Of a stretch of DNA of 64,000 nucleotides, positions 28,338 through 37,672 are shown one piece after another. The stretch is from Pseudacidovorax sp. RU35E (GTDB lineage: Bacteria > Pseudomonadota > Gammaproteobacteria > Burkholderiales > Burkholderiaceae_C), in contig NZ_FTMY01000002.1 of the NCBI RefSeq assembly GCF_900156165.1, positions 1 to 64,000 of the forward strand, given 5' to 3'. The first letter of the stretch is position 1. Each line of letters opens with the position of its first letter. Position numbers and translations under genes: made by a program. The notes beneath the pieces are model-generated. The model searched no databases, was not told where the DNA came from, and was given only the letters and a program-made list of their open reading frames with translations.

Positions 28338-28775
28338 ATGAGCAGCGCCCGTCCCACCCCTCAGCCGCGCGACCACTACCGCGCCTTCCGCCCGATCACC
28401 ACCCGCTGGATGGACAACGACGTCTACGGCCACGTCAACAACGTCGTCTACTACAGCTGGTTCGACACTGCGGTGAATGCCCTGCTCATCGAGCGTGGCG
28501 CGCTGGACATCCACAAGGGCAGCACGGTGGGATTCGTGGTGGAGACGCAGTGCAATTACTTCGCGCCGCTGGCTTTTCCCCAGACCATCGAAGCAGGTGT
28601 TCGCGTGGCTAATGTGGGCAGCAGCAGCGTCCGCTATGAGGTGGGGCTGTTCGCCGAAGGGGCGCCGACGGCCGCGGCGCAGGGCCACTTCGTGCATGTC
28701 TATGTCGACCGCGCAACGCAGCGCCCGGTCGCCCTGCCGGCTGCACTGATGGCTGTGCTGGACGACTTGCGCTGA
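28338..28775 (+). CDS. 4-hydroxybenzoyl-CoA-type hotdog thioesterase
   Basis: A 145-aa hotdog-fold acyl-CoA thioesterase of the YbgC/FcbC group. The active-site loop TTRWMDNDVYGHVNNVVYYSWFDTAV contains the family Asp (D57-like position in MDNDvyGHvNN), followed by VETQCNYFAPLAFPQTIEAGVRV and VRYEVGLFAEG. The ATG at 28338 gives a normal length. It shares a promoter region with the phasin gene, which may or may not reflect joint control with PHB metabolism. The CoA ester used is unknown. Confidence 0.85.
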   Translation: MSSARPTPQPRDHYRAFRPITTRWMDNDVYGHVNNVVYYSWFDTAVNALLIERGALDIHKGSTVGFVVETQCNYFAPLAFPQTIEAGVRVANVGSSSVRYEVGLFAEGAPTAAAQGHFVHVYVDRATQRPVALPAALMAVLDDLR

Positions 28776-28791
28776 TGGACGCACCGACATG

Positions 28792-28820
28792 AAAAAGGGC
28801 GGTGCCGCGCGGCACCGCCC
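28792..28820 (-). terminator. Intrinsic terminator, distal of two
   Basis: An 11-bp stem (GGGCGGTGCCG / CGGCACCGCCC) with a 2-base turn, followed on the minus strand by TTTTT. It backs up the hairpin at 28823-28848. Confidence 0.78.
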
Positions 28821-28822
28821 AT

Positions 28823-28848
28823 AAAAAAGCGGCACCCGAGGGTGCCGC
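28823..28848 (-). terminator. Intrinsic terminator, proximal of two
   Basis: On the minus strand an 8-bp stem (GCGGCACC / GGTGCCGC) with a 4-base loop is followed by TTTTTT. It lies 32 bases after the stop of the Cys-repeat protein gene. Confidence 0.8.
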
Positions 28849-28880
28849 CAAAGCGCTTCCGTCAAACGCGAGGAGACAAA

Positions 28881-29294
28881 TTACTTCTTGGCCATCATGG
28901 CCTTCATGTCGGCCTTGGCCTTCTCATGATCGGCCTTGGCTTGCGACTGGCAGGCGTTCTTGGCGTCGCCGCTCATGTCGTCGCACTTTTCCTTGGCGAC
29001 GTCGTAGGCGGCATCAGCCTTGGCCTCGGCAACCTTCTTGGCGTGGCTGTTGCTGGGCTTGTAGGCTTGCTCCAGCTCGGCCTTGGCCACGTTTTCCTTG
29101 CCCTTGGCTTCCTTTTCGCACACGTCCTTGGCGTTGTCCTTCATGGCATCGCACTGGGCCTTGTCGGCCTTGTACTGGGCGGAGATCTTGTCCTTCTCGG
29201 CCTTGTACTCGTCCTTGGTCATGGCGCTGGCCTGGGCGGCGCCGAACAGGCAGCCGGTGGCGATGGCGAGGGTGAGTGCGGTCTTCTTCATCAT
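28881..29294 (-). CDS. Periplasmic Lys/Ala-rich protein with a duplicated Cys motif
   Basis: A 137-aa protein: signal peptide (MMKKTALTLAIATGCLFGAAQASA), then a highly charged helical mature part. Two related units occur, CDAMKDNAKDVCEKEAKG and CDDMSGDAKNACQSQAKA, each with Cys-x10-Cys spacing, so two disulfides are likely after export. Lys, Ala, Asp and Glu dominate the rest and would form extended helices. AAGGAG 6 bases before the ATG at 29294 fixes the start. Similar small proteins are common in Burkholderiales without known function. Two tandem terminators follow, and CsbD lies just upstream on the same strand with its own site, hinting at strong, stress-linked expression. Confidence 0.78.
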   Translation of the reverse strand: MMKKTALTLAIATGCLFGAAQASAMTKDEYKAEKDKISAQYKADKAQCDAMKDNAKDVCEKEAKGKENVAKAELEQAYKPSNSHAKKVAEAKADAAYDVAKEKCDDMSGDAKNACQSQAKADHEKAKADMKAMMAKK

Positions 29295-29360
29295 GATGTG
29301 CTCCTTGGGCAACGATTGAAATCTGGGGATTCGTGAGTCGGATGGATCTGGCCGAGCGGC

Positions 29361-29594
29361 TCAGTACTTTTCCATCCAGAGGGCGGCAGGCGTGCGGCCT
29401 TCGGCGTTTTCCCAGGCCTTGACCTGGTTCTCGGCCTCGTCACGGCTGACGCCATGACGTTCCTGGATCTTGCCCAGCAGCTGATCGCGCTTGCCGGCCA
29501 CGACGTCGAAGTCGTCGTCGGTCAGCTTGCCCCATTGCTCCTTGACCTTGCCCTTCAACTGCTTCCAGTTGCCTTCGATGATGTCCTTGTTCAT
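29361..29594 (-). CDS. CsbD-family small stress protein
   Basis: A 77-aa protein of the CsbD/YjbJ family: MNKDIIEGNWKQLKGKVKEQWGKLTDDDFDVVAGKRDQLLGKIQERHGVSRDEAENQVKAWE-type sequence, hydrophilic and helical. E. coli YjbJ is among the most abundant stationary-phase proteins, but its job is unknown. AAGGAGA lies just before the ATG. The Cys-repeat periplasmic gene follows after 66 bases on the same strand. The region upstream is shared with divergent pncB. Confidence 0.88.
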   Translation of the reverse strand: MNKDIIEGNWKQLKGKVKEQWGKLTDDDFDVVAGKRDQLLGKIQERHGVSRDEAENQVKAWENAEGRTPAALWMEKY

Positions 29595-29805
29595 GGGATC
29601 TCCTTTCGGTTGACTGCGGGGCTTGTTGGTGCCGCCGTGCTATGCACTGTGGTGGGCCCCATGTGCAGACCCGGTAGGACGCCCAAAGGATGGTTCGTAG
29701 GCGCAGGCGCACCATGCCCGTGATAATCCGTCCCACCGCTGCCGGGCCGGGGACAACGCGCATCCCGGGGCAGACAACCGCGCCGCCGCGCGCCGAGCCG
29801 CTTTC

Positions 29806-31023
29806 ATGATCATCCAGAGCCTTCTCGACACCGACCTGTACAAGTTCACGATGATGCAGGTGGTGTTGCACCACTTCCCGGGCGCGAAGGTCGAGTACCG
29901 CTTCAAGTGCCGCAACCCCGGCGTCAACCTCGCGCGCTTCGCGGCCGAGATCCGCGAAGAGGTGAGGGCGCTGTGCAGTGTGCAGTTCAAGGAAGCCGAG
30001 CTGGCCTACCTGCGCTCCATGCGCTTCATCAAGAGCGACTTCGTCGACTTCCTGGGCCTGTTCAAGCTCAACGAGAAGTACATCGAGATCGTGCCCAACA
30101 CGGCCACCGGCGAGCTGGACATCCACATCAAGGGCCCCTGGCTGCACACCATCCTGTTCGAGATCCCGGTGCTGGCCATCGTCAACGAGGTGTACTTTCG
30201 CAATACGCGGCCGCAGCCCGACCTGGACGAGGGCCGCGAGCGCCTCACCGCCAAGATCGGGCAGCTGAAGGACGCGGGTCTCGAAGACCTCAAGATCGCC
30301 GACTACGGCACCCGCCGGCGCTTCTCCAAGACATGGCACGAAGAGGTGCTGCGCACCCTGACGGCCGAGCTCGGCGCCGTGAGTCCCCAGCCGCGTGCCG
30401 CCGAGCGCCTGCCGCAGTTCGCCGGCACCAGCAACGTGCTGTTCGCGATGAAGCTGGGCCTCATTCCGCTGGGCACCATGGCCCATGAGTACCTGCAGGC
30501 CTGCCAGGCCCTGGGGCCCCGGCTGCGCGACAGCCAGATCTACGGCTTCGAGATGTGGGCCCGCGAATATCGCGGCGACCTGGGTATTGCGCTGTCCGAC
30601 GTGTATGGCATGAGCGCCTTCCTGCGCGACTTCGACCTGTACTTCTGCAAGCTCTTCGATGGCGCGCGGCACGACAGCGGCGACCCCTTCGAATGGGGCG
30701 AGCGCATGATCGCCCACTACGTGGCCAACCGGGTCGACCCGCACACCAAGACGCTGATCTTCAGCGACGGCCTGACGGTGCCGCGCACCATCGAGCTCTA
30801 TCGCCAGTTCCGCGGCCGGTGCCAGCTGGCTTTCGGCATCGGCACCAACCTCACCAACGACCTGGGCTACGAGCCGCTGCAGATCGTCATCAAGATGATC
30901 CGTTGCAACGGCCAGCCGGTCGCCAAACTGTCGGATACGCCGGGCAAGGGCATGTGCGACGACGAGAAGTACCTCGCGTACCTGCGCCAGGTGTTCGAGA
31001 TTCCCCAGCCCGCCACGCCTTGA
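29806..31023 (+). CDS. pncB: Nicotinate phosphoribosyltransferase
   Basis: A 405-aa enzyme of NAD salvage that joins nicotinate to PRPP to give nicotinate mononucleotide, with ATP use. Family features: [32 protein letters not shown] at the start, [15 protein letters not shown] with the autophosphorylated His region, [35 protein letters not shown], and [15 protein letters not shown] plus [12 protein letters not shown] in the PRPP site. Length equals E. coli PncB (about 400). The stop shares bases with a TTG that may start the next gene. Confidence 0.95.
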   Translation: MIIQSLLDTDLYKFTMMQVVLHHFPGAKVEYRFKCRNPGVNLARFAAEIREEVRALCSVQFKEAELAYLRSMRFIKSDFVDFLGLFKLNEKYIEIVPNTATGELDIHIKGPWLHTILFEIPVLAIVNEVYFRNTRPQPDLDEGRERLTAKIGQLKDAGLEDLKIADYGTRRRFSKTWHEEVLRTLTAELGAVSPQPRAAERLPQFAGTSNVLFAMKLGLIPLGTMAHEYLQACQALGPRLRDSQIYGFEMWAREYRGDLGIALSDVYGMSAFLRDFDLYFCKLFDGARHDSGDPFEWGERMIAHYVANRVDPHTKTLIFSDGLTVPRTIELYRQFRGRCQLAFGIGTNLTNDLGYEPLQIVIKMIRCNGQPVAKLSDTPGKGMCDDEKYLAYLRQVFEIPQPATP

Positions 31024-32459
31024 CCAACGCCAACGTGACTTCACTTCTTCGCCGGATTCGCCCCTCGCGGGCTTTCATGGGGGCTGCATTGGCAGCCCCC
31101 GCGCTTTCGCAGGCGGCCACCTTCGACGGCGCTGCGTTGTCGCCGCTGTGGGGCCTGCCCTTCGCCGGCATCCTGCTGTCGATCGCACTGATGCCGCTGC
31201 TGGCGCCCACCTTCTGGCACCACCATTTCGGCAAGGTGGCGGGGGCCTGGGCGCTGGCCTTCCTCCTGCCTTTCGCGGCCGTCTTCGGGCCCGCGCTCGC
31301 GGGCGCGCGGGTTGTGCATGCCTTGCTCGCCGAGTACATCCCCTTCATCGTGCTGCTGACCGCGCTGTTCACCGTGGCCGGCGGCATCCACATCCGCGGC
31401 AACCTGCATGGCTCGCCGGCGCTCAACACCGGGCTGCTGGCCATCGGCGGCGTGCTGGCCAGCATCATGGGCACCACCGGTGCCTCGATGCTGCTCATCC
31501 GCCCGCTCATCCGTGCAAACGACAACCGAAAGCACAAGGCGCATGTGGTGGTGTTCTTCATCTTCATCGTCTCCAACGTGGGCGGCTCGCTCACGCCGCT
31601 GGGCGACCCGCCGCTGTTCCTGGGCTTCCTCAAGGGCGTCGAGTTCTTCTGGACCACCTGGCACCTGCTGCCCGACACGGCCTTCGTCATGCTGTGTCTG
31701 CTGGGCATCTTCTTCGTGCTCGACCGCTTCTATTACCGCAACGAAGGCGTGATGCCCGTCGACCCCACGCCCGACACGCGCGGCGTGCGCTTCGACGGCC
31801 AGGTCAACTTCGCGCTGCTGGCGGTGGTGCTGGGCCTGGTGCTGCTGAGCGGCCTGTGGAAGAGCCCGGTGGTGTTCGACGTGGCCGGCACGCCGGTGGG
31901 CCTGCCGGGGCTGGTGCGCGACGTAGGCCTGGTGGGCGTGACGCTGCTGTCGCTGGCGCTCACGAGGCGCGAGGTGCACGAGGCCAACCAGTTCGGCTGG
32001 GGCCCCATGCTGGAGGTGGCCAAGCTCTTCGCCGGCATCTTCCTGACCATCGTGCCGGTGATCGCCATGCTGCGTGCCGGCACCGCCGGGCCGTTCGGCG
32101 CCGTCGTGGCGGCGGTGACCCGGCCGGATGGCCAGCCCGAGCCTGCCATGTACTTCTGGGCGACGGGACTGCTGAGCTCCTTCCTGGACAACGCGCCGAC
32201 TTACCTGGTGTTCTTCAACACCGCGGGTGGCGACCCGGCCACCCTCATGACCACCCATGCCGCGACCTTGGCCGCCATCTCGGCCGGTGCCGTGTTCATG
32301 GGCGCCAACAGCTACATCGGCAACGCGCCCAACCTCATGGTCAAGGCCATCGCCGAGGACCGCGGCGTGCGCATGCCCAGCTTCTTCGGCTACATGGCGT
32401 GGTCGGGCGCGGTGCTGCTGCCGCTGTTCGTGCTCGTCACCTTCATCTTCTTCCGCTGA
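31020..32459 (+). CDS. Putative Na+/H+ antiporter of the NhaD/ArsB-like ion-transporter superfamily
   Basis: A protein of up to 479 aa with about 11-12 membrane helices and an N-terminal signal-like segment ([14 protein letters not shown]). Paired motifs [62 protein letters not shown] in the first half and [36 protein letters not shown] in the second half are the duplicated re-entrant signatures of the ion-transporter superfamily. Burkholderiales members are usually labelled sodium:proton antiporter. Start is uncertain: a TTG at 31020 overlapping the pncB stop gives a full signal sequence, and ATG 31077 is an alternative. Ion specificity is inferred. Confidence 0.78.
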   Translation: MTNANVTSLLRRIRPSRAFMGAALAAPALSQAATFDGAALSPLWGLPFAGILLSIALMPLLAPTFWHHHFGKVAGAWALAFLLPFAAVFGPALAGARVVHALLAEYIPFIVLLTALFTVAGGIHIRGNLHGSPALNTGLLAIGGVLASIMGTTGASMLLIRPLIRANDNRKHKAHVVVFFIFIVSNVGGSLTPLGDPPLFLGFLKGVEFFWTTWHLLPDTAFVMLCLLGIFFVLDRFYYRNEGVMPVDPTPDTRGVRFDGQVNFALLAVVLGLVLLSGLWKSPVVFDVAGTPVGLPGLVRDVGLVGVTLLSLALTRREVHEANQFGWGPMLEVAKLFAGIFLTIVPVIAMLRAGTAGPFGAVVAAVTRPDGQPEPAMYFWATGLLSSFLDNAPTYLVFFNTAGGDPATLMTTHAATLAAISAGAVFMGANSYIGNAPNLMVKAIAEDRGVRMPSFFGYMAWSGAVLLPLFVLVTFIFFR

Positions 32460-32521
32460 GCGGGGCGCGGCCGCTGGCGGCCGACCCGCACCGGCGGCTC
32501 TTTCGAAAAACGGAAACATCC

Positions 32522-33517
32522 ATGAGCAAGCCCGCCGTCCTCGTCGCCCGCGCCGTCTTTCCCGAAGCCGTGGCGCGGCTCGCCGAGCATTTCGAGGTCG
32601 AGGCCAATCCTGCCGACGATCTGTGGTCCAAGGCCGAGCTGATCCGCCGCCTGCAGGGCAAGGTCGGCGTCTTCACCACCGGCAGCGAGCGCATCGACGC
32701 CGAGGTGCTCGACGCCTGCCCGCAGTTGCGCATCTGCGCCAACATGGCGGTGGGCTTCAACAACTTCGACGTCGACGCCATGACGGCCCGCGGCGTGCTG
32801 GGCACCAACGCGCCCGACGTGCTGACCGAGACCACGGCCGACTTCGGCTTCGCGCTGCTGATGGCCACGGCCCGCCGCATCACCGAGAGCGAGCATTTCC
32901 TGCGCGCCGGCCAATGGACCAAGTGGTCCTTCGACATGTTCGCCGGTGCCGAGGTGCACGGCAGCACGCTGGGCATCCTGGGCATGGGCCGCATCGGCCA
33001 GGGCATTGCCCGGCGGGGCGCGCACGGCTTCGGCATGAAGGTGGTCTACCACAACCGCTCGCGCCTTTCGCCCGAGCTGGAGGCCGAATGCAAGGCGACG
33101 TATGTCGCCAAGGAAGAGCTGCTGCGCACCGCCGACCACCTGGTGCTGGTGCTGCCCTACACGTCCGCCAACCACCACAGCATCGGCGCGGCCGAGCTGG
33201 CGCAGATGAAGCCGACGGCCACGCTGGTCAATATCGCCCGCGGCGGCATCGTGGACGACGCGGCCCTGGCCCAGGCACTCAAGGACCGGCGCATCGCCGC
33301 CGCCGGCCTCGACGTGTTCGAGGGCGAGCCCAAGGTGCATCCGGACCTGCTCGGCGTGCCCAACGTGGTGCTCACGCCCCACATCGCCAGTTCGACGACA
33401 GCGACGCGCCGAGCCATGGCCGACCTCGCAGTGGACAACCTGATCGCCTTCCTCACCACCGGCCAGCCGCGCACGCCCGTCAATCCGCACGTGCTGGGCC
33501 GGGTGCGCGGTCAATGA
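32522..33517 (+). CDS. D-2-hydroxyacid dehydrogenase (glyoxylate/hydroxypyruvate reductase-like)
   Basis: A 331-aa cytosolic NAD(P)-dependent reductase of the GhrB/GRHPR branch. Nucleotide loop LGMGRIGQG (153-161), catalytic Arg240 in VNIARGGIVDD, Glu269 in DVFEGEP and His287 in TPHIASST. The N-terminal segment MAVGFNNFDVDAMTARG is typical of the glyoxylate reductases. It reduces glyoxylate, hydroxypyruvate or 2-ketogluconate in relatives. Start ATG at 32522 follows GGAAACATCC, a modest ribosome site. Its stop overlaps the rmuC start (ATGA). Confidence 0.88.
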   Translation: MSKPAVLVARAVFPEAVARLAEHFEVEANPADDLWSKAELIRRLQGKVGVFTTGSERIDAEVLDACPQLRICANMAVGFNNFDVDAMTARGVLGTNAPDVLTETTADFGFALLMATARRITESEHFLRAGQWTKWSFDMFAGAEVHGSTLGILGMGRIGQGIARRGAHGFGMKVVYHNRSRLSPELEAECKATYVAKEELLRTADHLVLVLPYTSANHHSIGAAELAQMKPTATLVNIARGGIVDDAALAQALKDRRIAAAGLDVFEGEPKVHPDLLGVPNVVLTPHIASSTTATRRAMADLAVDNLIAFLTTGQPRTPVNPHVLGRVRGQ

Positions 33518-34899
33518 CGGAGGCGATGACGCTGCAGGACTGGCTGCTGCTGGGCCTCGGGCTGCTGAACCTCCTCCTGCTGGCCGTGCTGCTGCTGCGC
33601 CGGCCCGCGGAGCCCGACGTGGGACAACTGGCGGCCCCGATCCAGGCGCTGCTGGAGCGCAACGAACGCGCACTGCGCCGCGAGATCGCCGAGAGCGCCC
33701 GTGCCGGCCGGCAGGAAAGCGCGGCCGCCCTGGCCACCTTCCAGCAGACGCTGCTGGCGCAGGGCGCCGAGGCCACGCGCACGCAGAACGCGCAGCTCGA
33801 CGCCTTCGCGCAGCAGATCGGCACCCTGCGCCAGGCGTTGGCCGAGACGCTCACCAGCCAGCTGCAGGGCCTGAGTGAATCCAATGCCCGCCGCATCGCC
33901 GAGGTGCGCGCGACCATGGAGACGCAGCTCGCCCAGCTGCAGGCCAGCAACAGTGCCAAGCTGGAGGAGATGCGCCAGACGGTGGACGAGAAGCTGCAGA
34001 GCACGCTCGAAGCCCGCCTGGGCGAGAGCTTCCGTCAGGTGGCCGAGCGGCTGGAGCAGGTCTACAAGGGCCTGGGCGAGATGCAGACGCTGGCGCAGGG
34101 CGTGGGCGACCTCAAGCACCTGCTGACCAACGTCAAGACCCGCGGCATGTTCGGCGAGGCCCAACTGGCCGCGCTGCTGGAGCAGGTGCTCGCGCCCGAG
34201 CAGTACGCGGCCCAGGTCGCCACCCATCCGGAGTCGCGCCAGGTGGTGGACTTCGCCATCCGCCTGCCGGGTCGCAGCAGCGACGGCACGCCGGTGTGGC
34301 TGCCCATCGACGCGAAGTTTCCCAACGAGGACTACGAGCGCCTGCTCGACGCCCAGCAACGCGCCGACGCGCTGGCGGTGGAGGTGGCGGCCAAGGCGCT
34401 GGAGACGCGCATCCGGCTCGAAGCCCGCGGCATCCACGAGAAGTACGTGTGCCCGCCGCACACCACCGACTTCGCCATCCTCTTCCTGCCCACCGAAGGC
34501 CTGTATGCCGAAGTGCTGCGGCGCCCGGGCCTGATGGAGGCGCTGCAGCGCGACCACCGCGTGACGCTGGCCGGCCCGACCACCTTGCTGGCCATGCTCA
34601 ATTCGCTGCAGATGGGCTTTCGCACCCTGGCGCTCGAAAGGCGCAGCAGCGAGGTCTGGCAGGTGCTGGGCGCCGTGAAGACCGAGTTCATGAAGTTCGG
34701 CGAGGTGCTCGACAAGGTCAAGCGCCAGACCCAGACCGTGCTCAATACGCTGGACCAGACGCAGACCCGCACCAATGTGCTGACGCGCAAGTTGCGCAGT
34801 GTCGAGGCGCTGCCCGAAGCGCAGGCCCAGCAGCTGCTGCCCACGGCGGCCGAGGCCGCCGCCGACCAGGCCGAGGTGGACGAAGGCGGCACCTCGTGA
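33514..34899 (+). CDS. rmuC: DNA recombination protein RmuC
   Basis: A 461-aa protein with an N-terminal membrane anchor (about residues 9-28), a long coiled coil (about 45-190, with TLRQALAETLTSQLQGLSES) and an RmuC nuclease-like domain (about 200-430). In the domain DLKHLLTNVKTRGMFGEAQL, WLPIDAKFPNEDYERLL and PTTLLAMLNSLQMGFRTL match the family; the IDAKFP core is the PD-(D/E)xK-type motif. RmuC limits inversions at short inverted repeats in E. coli. It overlaps the dehydrogenase gene before it and the MFS gene after it by 4 bases each. Confidence 0.92.
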   Translation: MTEAMTLQDWLLLGLGLLNLLLLAVLLLRRPAEPDVGQLAAPIQALLERNERALRREIAESARAGRQESAAALATFQQTLLAQGAEATRTQNAQLDAFAQQIGTLRQALAETLTSQLQGLSESNARRIAEVRATMETQLAQLQASNSAKLEEMRQTVDEKLQSTLEARLGESFRQVAERLEQVYKGLGEMQTLAQGVGDLKHLLTNVKTRGMFGEAQLAALLEQVLAPEQYAAQVATHPESRQVVDFAIRLPGRSSDGTPVWLPIDAKFPNEDYERLLDAQQRADALAVEVAAKALETRIRLEARGIHEKYVCPPHTTDFAILFLPTEGLYAEVLRRPGLMEALQRDHRVTLAGPTTLLAMLNSLQMGFRTLALERRSSEVWQVLGAVKTEFMKFGEVLDKVKRQTQTVLNTLDQTQTRTNVLTRKLRSVEALPEAQAQQLLPTAAEAAADQAEVDEGGTS

Positions 34900-36077
34900 G
34901 GGGCGCCGAGCTCGCGCGATTGATCGCAGCGCAGGTCTGCCTGCACGCCACCATGGCCGGCATCCGGCTGGCGGCGCCGCTGCTGATGCTGCAGCAAGGG
35001 CACGGGGCGGCCTCCGTGGGCGTGCTGATTTCACTGTTCGCACTGACGCAGGTCTTCCTGGCCCTGCCGGCCGGACGCTACGTGGACCGGCACGGCCTGA
35101 AGCGGCCGATGGCGATGGCGGTGACCGCCGCCTTCGTCGGCGCGCTGCTGCCGCTGCTGTGGCCGGCCTTTCCGGCGATGTGCGTGTCGGCCCTGCTCAC
35201 CGGCGGTGCCACCGGCGCCACGGTCATCGCGCTGCAGCGGCACGTGGGCCGGGCGGCGCAGGGCACGGCGCAACTGCGGCAGGTGTTCAGCTGGCTGGCC
35301 ATCGCGCCGGCCGGCGCCAACTTCTTCGGACCCTTCGCGGCCGGCCTGCTGATCGACCATGCCGGCAGCACGGCCGGCGATGCGCGGGCCTATGCGATCT
35401 GCTTCGCCTTCCTGGCGACGCTGCCGCTGGCGTGCTGGATGCTGGTGCGGCCCACGCGGGAAGCGCCCTCGGCCGCGCCCGCCGTCCACGCGCCCGGCAC
35501 CCGGGCCTGGGACCTGCTGCGCGAGCCCATGTTCCGGCGCCTGCTGTTCGTCAACTGGATGCAGTCCTGCAGCTGGGACGTGCATGCCTTCGTGCTGCCG
35601 CTGCTGGGCCATGAACGCGGGCTGGGCGCGTCGGTCATCGGCACGCTGCTCGGCGGCTTCGCCATCGCGGCGGCGCTGGTGCGCATGCTGCTGCCGGTGC
35701 TGGCGGCCCGAGCCACCGAGCGGCAGGTGATCCTGACCTCCAACCTGGTGGTGCTGGCCGTGTTCGCGCTCTATCCGCTGCTGCGCGACCCGTGGGCGAT
35801 GGGGGCGTGCTCGGTGCTGTTGGGCTTTGCGTTGGGCGCGGTGCAGCCGATGGTGATGAGCATGCTGCACCAGATCACGCCGCATCACCGGCAAGGCGAG
35901 GCGCTGGGCCTGCGGTTGATGACCATCAATGCATCGAGCGTGGTGATGCCGCTGCTGTTCGGCTCCCTGGGCGCGCTGATCGGGGTGGCGGGTGTGTTCT
36001 GGGTGGTGGGCGCGGTGATGGCGGTGGGCACGCCGGCCGTGCGCGGGCTGCAGGCGCCGGAAGAGCCGCACGGTTGA
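34896..36077 (+). CDS. MFS transporter
   Basis: A 393-aa 12-helix major facilitator protein. The GTG start overlaps the rmuC stop (GTGA), so it is read by coupling. Helix 2-3 loop LPAGRYVDRHGLKRP is motif A, and VLLGFALGAVQPMVMSMLHQITPHHRQGEALGLR near the C-terminus resembles sugar- or drug-exporter MFS families. A Trp/Cys-containing stretch (NWMQSCSWDVHAF) lies in helix 7. Substrate unknown. It ends the tight run pncB to MFS; a gap of about 150 bases with a sigma-54-type promoter follows. Confidence 0.83.
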   Translation: MRGAELARLIAAQVCLHATMAGIRLAAPLLMLQQGHGAASVGVLISLFALTQVFLALPAGRYVDRHGLKRPMAMAVTAAFVGALLPLLWPAFPAMCVSALLTGGATGATVIALQRHVGRAAQGTAQLRQVFSWLAIAPAGANFFGPFAAGLLIDHAGSTAGDARAYAICFAFLATLPLACWMLVRPTREAPSAAPAVHAPGTRAWDLLREPMFRRLLFVNWMQSCSWDVHAFVLPLLGHERGLGASVIGTLLGGFAIAAALVRMLLPVLAARATERQVILTSNLVVLAVFALYPLLRDPWAMGACSVLLGFALGAVQPMVMSMLHQITPHHRQGEALGLRLMTINASSVVMPLLFGSLGALIGVAGVFWVVGAVMAVGTPAVRGLQAPEEPHG

Positions 36078-36161
36078 GCTGCAGGGCGGGCGCCTCCACC
36101 TGCCGGACGCGCGGTGCGCTGCCACAACTGGCCACAAACTGGCTCTGAATTGGATACAAAA

Positions 36162-36177
36162 TGGCACGGCCATTGCT
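36162..36177 (+). promoter_or_regulatory. Sigma-54 promoter (-24/-12)
   Basis: TGGCACGGCCATTGCT matches the consensus TGGCAC-N5-TTGCW at all fixed positions, with GG (36163-36164) and GC (36175-36176) at the required spacing. Transcription should begin near 36188, 41 bases before the ATG at 36229, which argues against the ATG at 36184. Upstream (about 36121-36160) are repeated ACTGGC-type half-sites that could bind an activator. Confidence 0.72.
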
Positions 36178-36228
36178 TGGGTCATGGCATTCATCCCGCC
36201 GGTGCACCAAGCCGGCCCGAAAGTGCCC

Positions 36229-37578
36229 ATGACCGAACCCATCCACTTCGACCTGCTGCTGCTCGATGCCATCGCGCTGACGGCCGATCCTGCCCGTCCC
36301 GAGATCCGCGGCGCCGCCCTCGGCGTGCGCGACGGTCGCATCGCCTGGCTGGACGCGAAGCCACCCGCGCACTACACGGCCGCCCGGACGCTGCGGCTGG
36401 CCGACCATTTCGTGACGCCCGGCTTCGTCAACGTGCACACCCACAGCATCCTCAGCATGGTGCGCGGCGTGGCGGCGGACCTGGGCTTCGCGCCTTCGTA
36501 CACGCCGGGCATTCCCAAGGGCACGCAGGTCGACGAGGCGCAGGCCCGCGCGCTGGCCCGTCTGGGCGCGCTGGAGTCGCTGCTGGCCGGTTCCACCCTG
36601 GTCGGCGACAACTTCGTGCACGCGGACGTCTGCACCGAGGCCATGGCCGAACTGGGCCTGCGGCTCGCGCCGAGCTGGCGCATCCACGACGTGGATTTCG
36701 CCCGCGTGGCGCACGGCGACTGGCACCACAGCGCGGCCATCGGCGAGGCCACCCTGGGCGCGGGGCTGGCGCTGCATGCGCGCTGGCAGGCCCATCCACG
36801 GGTACATGTCAACCTGGCGGCCCATGCGGTGGACACCTGCTCCGACGCCTTCCTGCGCGAGGTGGGCGAGGCCGCCGCCGTCCGCGGTCTGCGTGTCAGC
36901 ACTCATCTGGGCCAGAGCAAGGTGGAAGTGGAGCGTGTGCGCGCACGCACGGGCCGCAGCTCGACCGAGGTGCTGGCAGACACCGGCCTGCTCAACGATC
37001 GGCTGATGGGCGGCCACTGCATCTATGTGAGCGAGGCCGATGCCGCCCGCATGGCCGAGGCGGGCGCGCATGCGGTGCACATTCCGAAGTGCAATGCCGC
37101 CTCCGGCCGGCTCGCGCCCACGCCCATGCTCAAGCGACTGGGCGTGAACATGGCCCTGGCCACCGACACGCAGCATGGCGACATGATCGAGCTGATGCGC
37201 TGGGCGCTGGCCACGGCGCGGGTGCAGGAAGGCGGTGTCGACGACGGCTGGCAACCGCACCATGTGTTCGAGATGGCCACGATGGGCGGCGCCCGGGCGC
37301 TTGGGCTGGCGGCCGAGATCGGCAGCCTGGCCGTCGGCAAGTCGGCCGACTTCGTGGTCGTCGACGGCCGTCGCCCGCACCTGCGGCCGCATGTGAATCC
37401 GCTGGGCGCGCTGGTGCACTGCGGCCAAGGCCGGGACGTGCGCCACGTCGCGGTGCAGGGCGAGCTGCTGGTCGAAGACGGCCTGCCCACCAAGGTGGAC
37501 ATGGATGCCGTCTGCGCCGAGGCCGAGGCGGCCTCGCGCGAGCTCTGGGGCGCGCAGGGGCGGGCGTATTGGCGCTGA
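36229..37578 (+). CDS. Amidohydrolase-superfamily deaminase/hydrolase (TrzA/AtzB/SsnA-like)
   Basis: A 449-aa cytosolic metal hydrolase. Metal ligands are visible: NVHTH (His70, His72), the STHLGQSKVEVE segment (His226 and Glu233), GGHCIYVSE (His263) and ATDT (Asp313). The C-terminus carries the composite-domain end SLAVGKSADFVVVDG. This pattern fits deaminases and chlorohydrolases acting on purines, pyrimidines or s-triazines; the true substrate is not evident. I chose ATG 36229 (MTEPIHFD) because a sigma-54 promoter predicts a transcription start near 36188, just after the in-frame ATG at 36184. Sigma-54 control suggests use of a nitrogen source. Confidence 0.83.
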   Translation: MTEPIHFDLLLLDAIALTADPARPEIRGAALGVRDGRIAWLDAKPPAHYTAARTLRLADHFVTPGFVNVHTHSILSMVRGVAADLGFAPSYTPGIPKGTQVDEAQARALARLGALESLLAGSTLVGDNFVHADVCTEAMAELGLRLAPSWRIHDVDFARVAHGDWHHSAAIGEATLGAGLALHARWQAHPRVHVNLAAHAVDTCSDAFLREVGEAAAVRGLRVSTHLGQSKVEVERVRARTGRSSTEVLADTGLLNDRLMGGHCIYVSEADAARMAEAGAHAVHIPKCNAASGRLAPTPMLKRLGVNMALATDTQHGDMIELMRWALATARVQEGGVDDGWQPHHVFEMATMGGARALGLAAEIGSLAVGKSADFVVVDGRRPHLRPHVNPLGALVHCGQGRDVRHVAVQGELLVEDGLPTKVDMDAVCAEAEAASRELWGAQGRAYWR

Positions 37579-37672
37579 GGGTCAGGGGAAAGAAGCTGCG
37601 GGCCGTAGAGACTTCGTTGGGCCGCAGCCTCGCCGCAAGCGCAACGCTCGTCGGCGGCTCGTTCGCCGTTCT

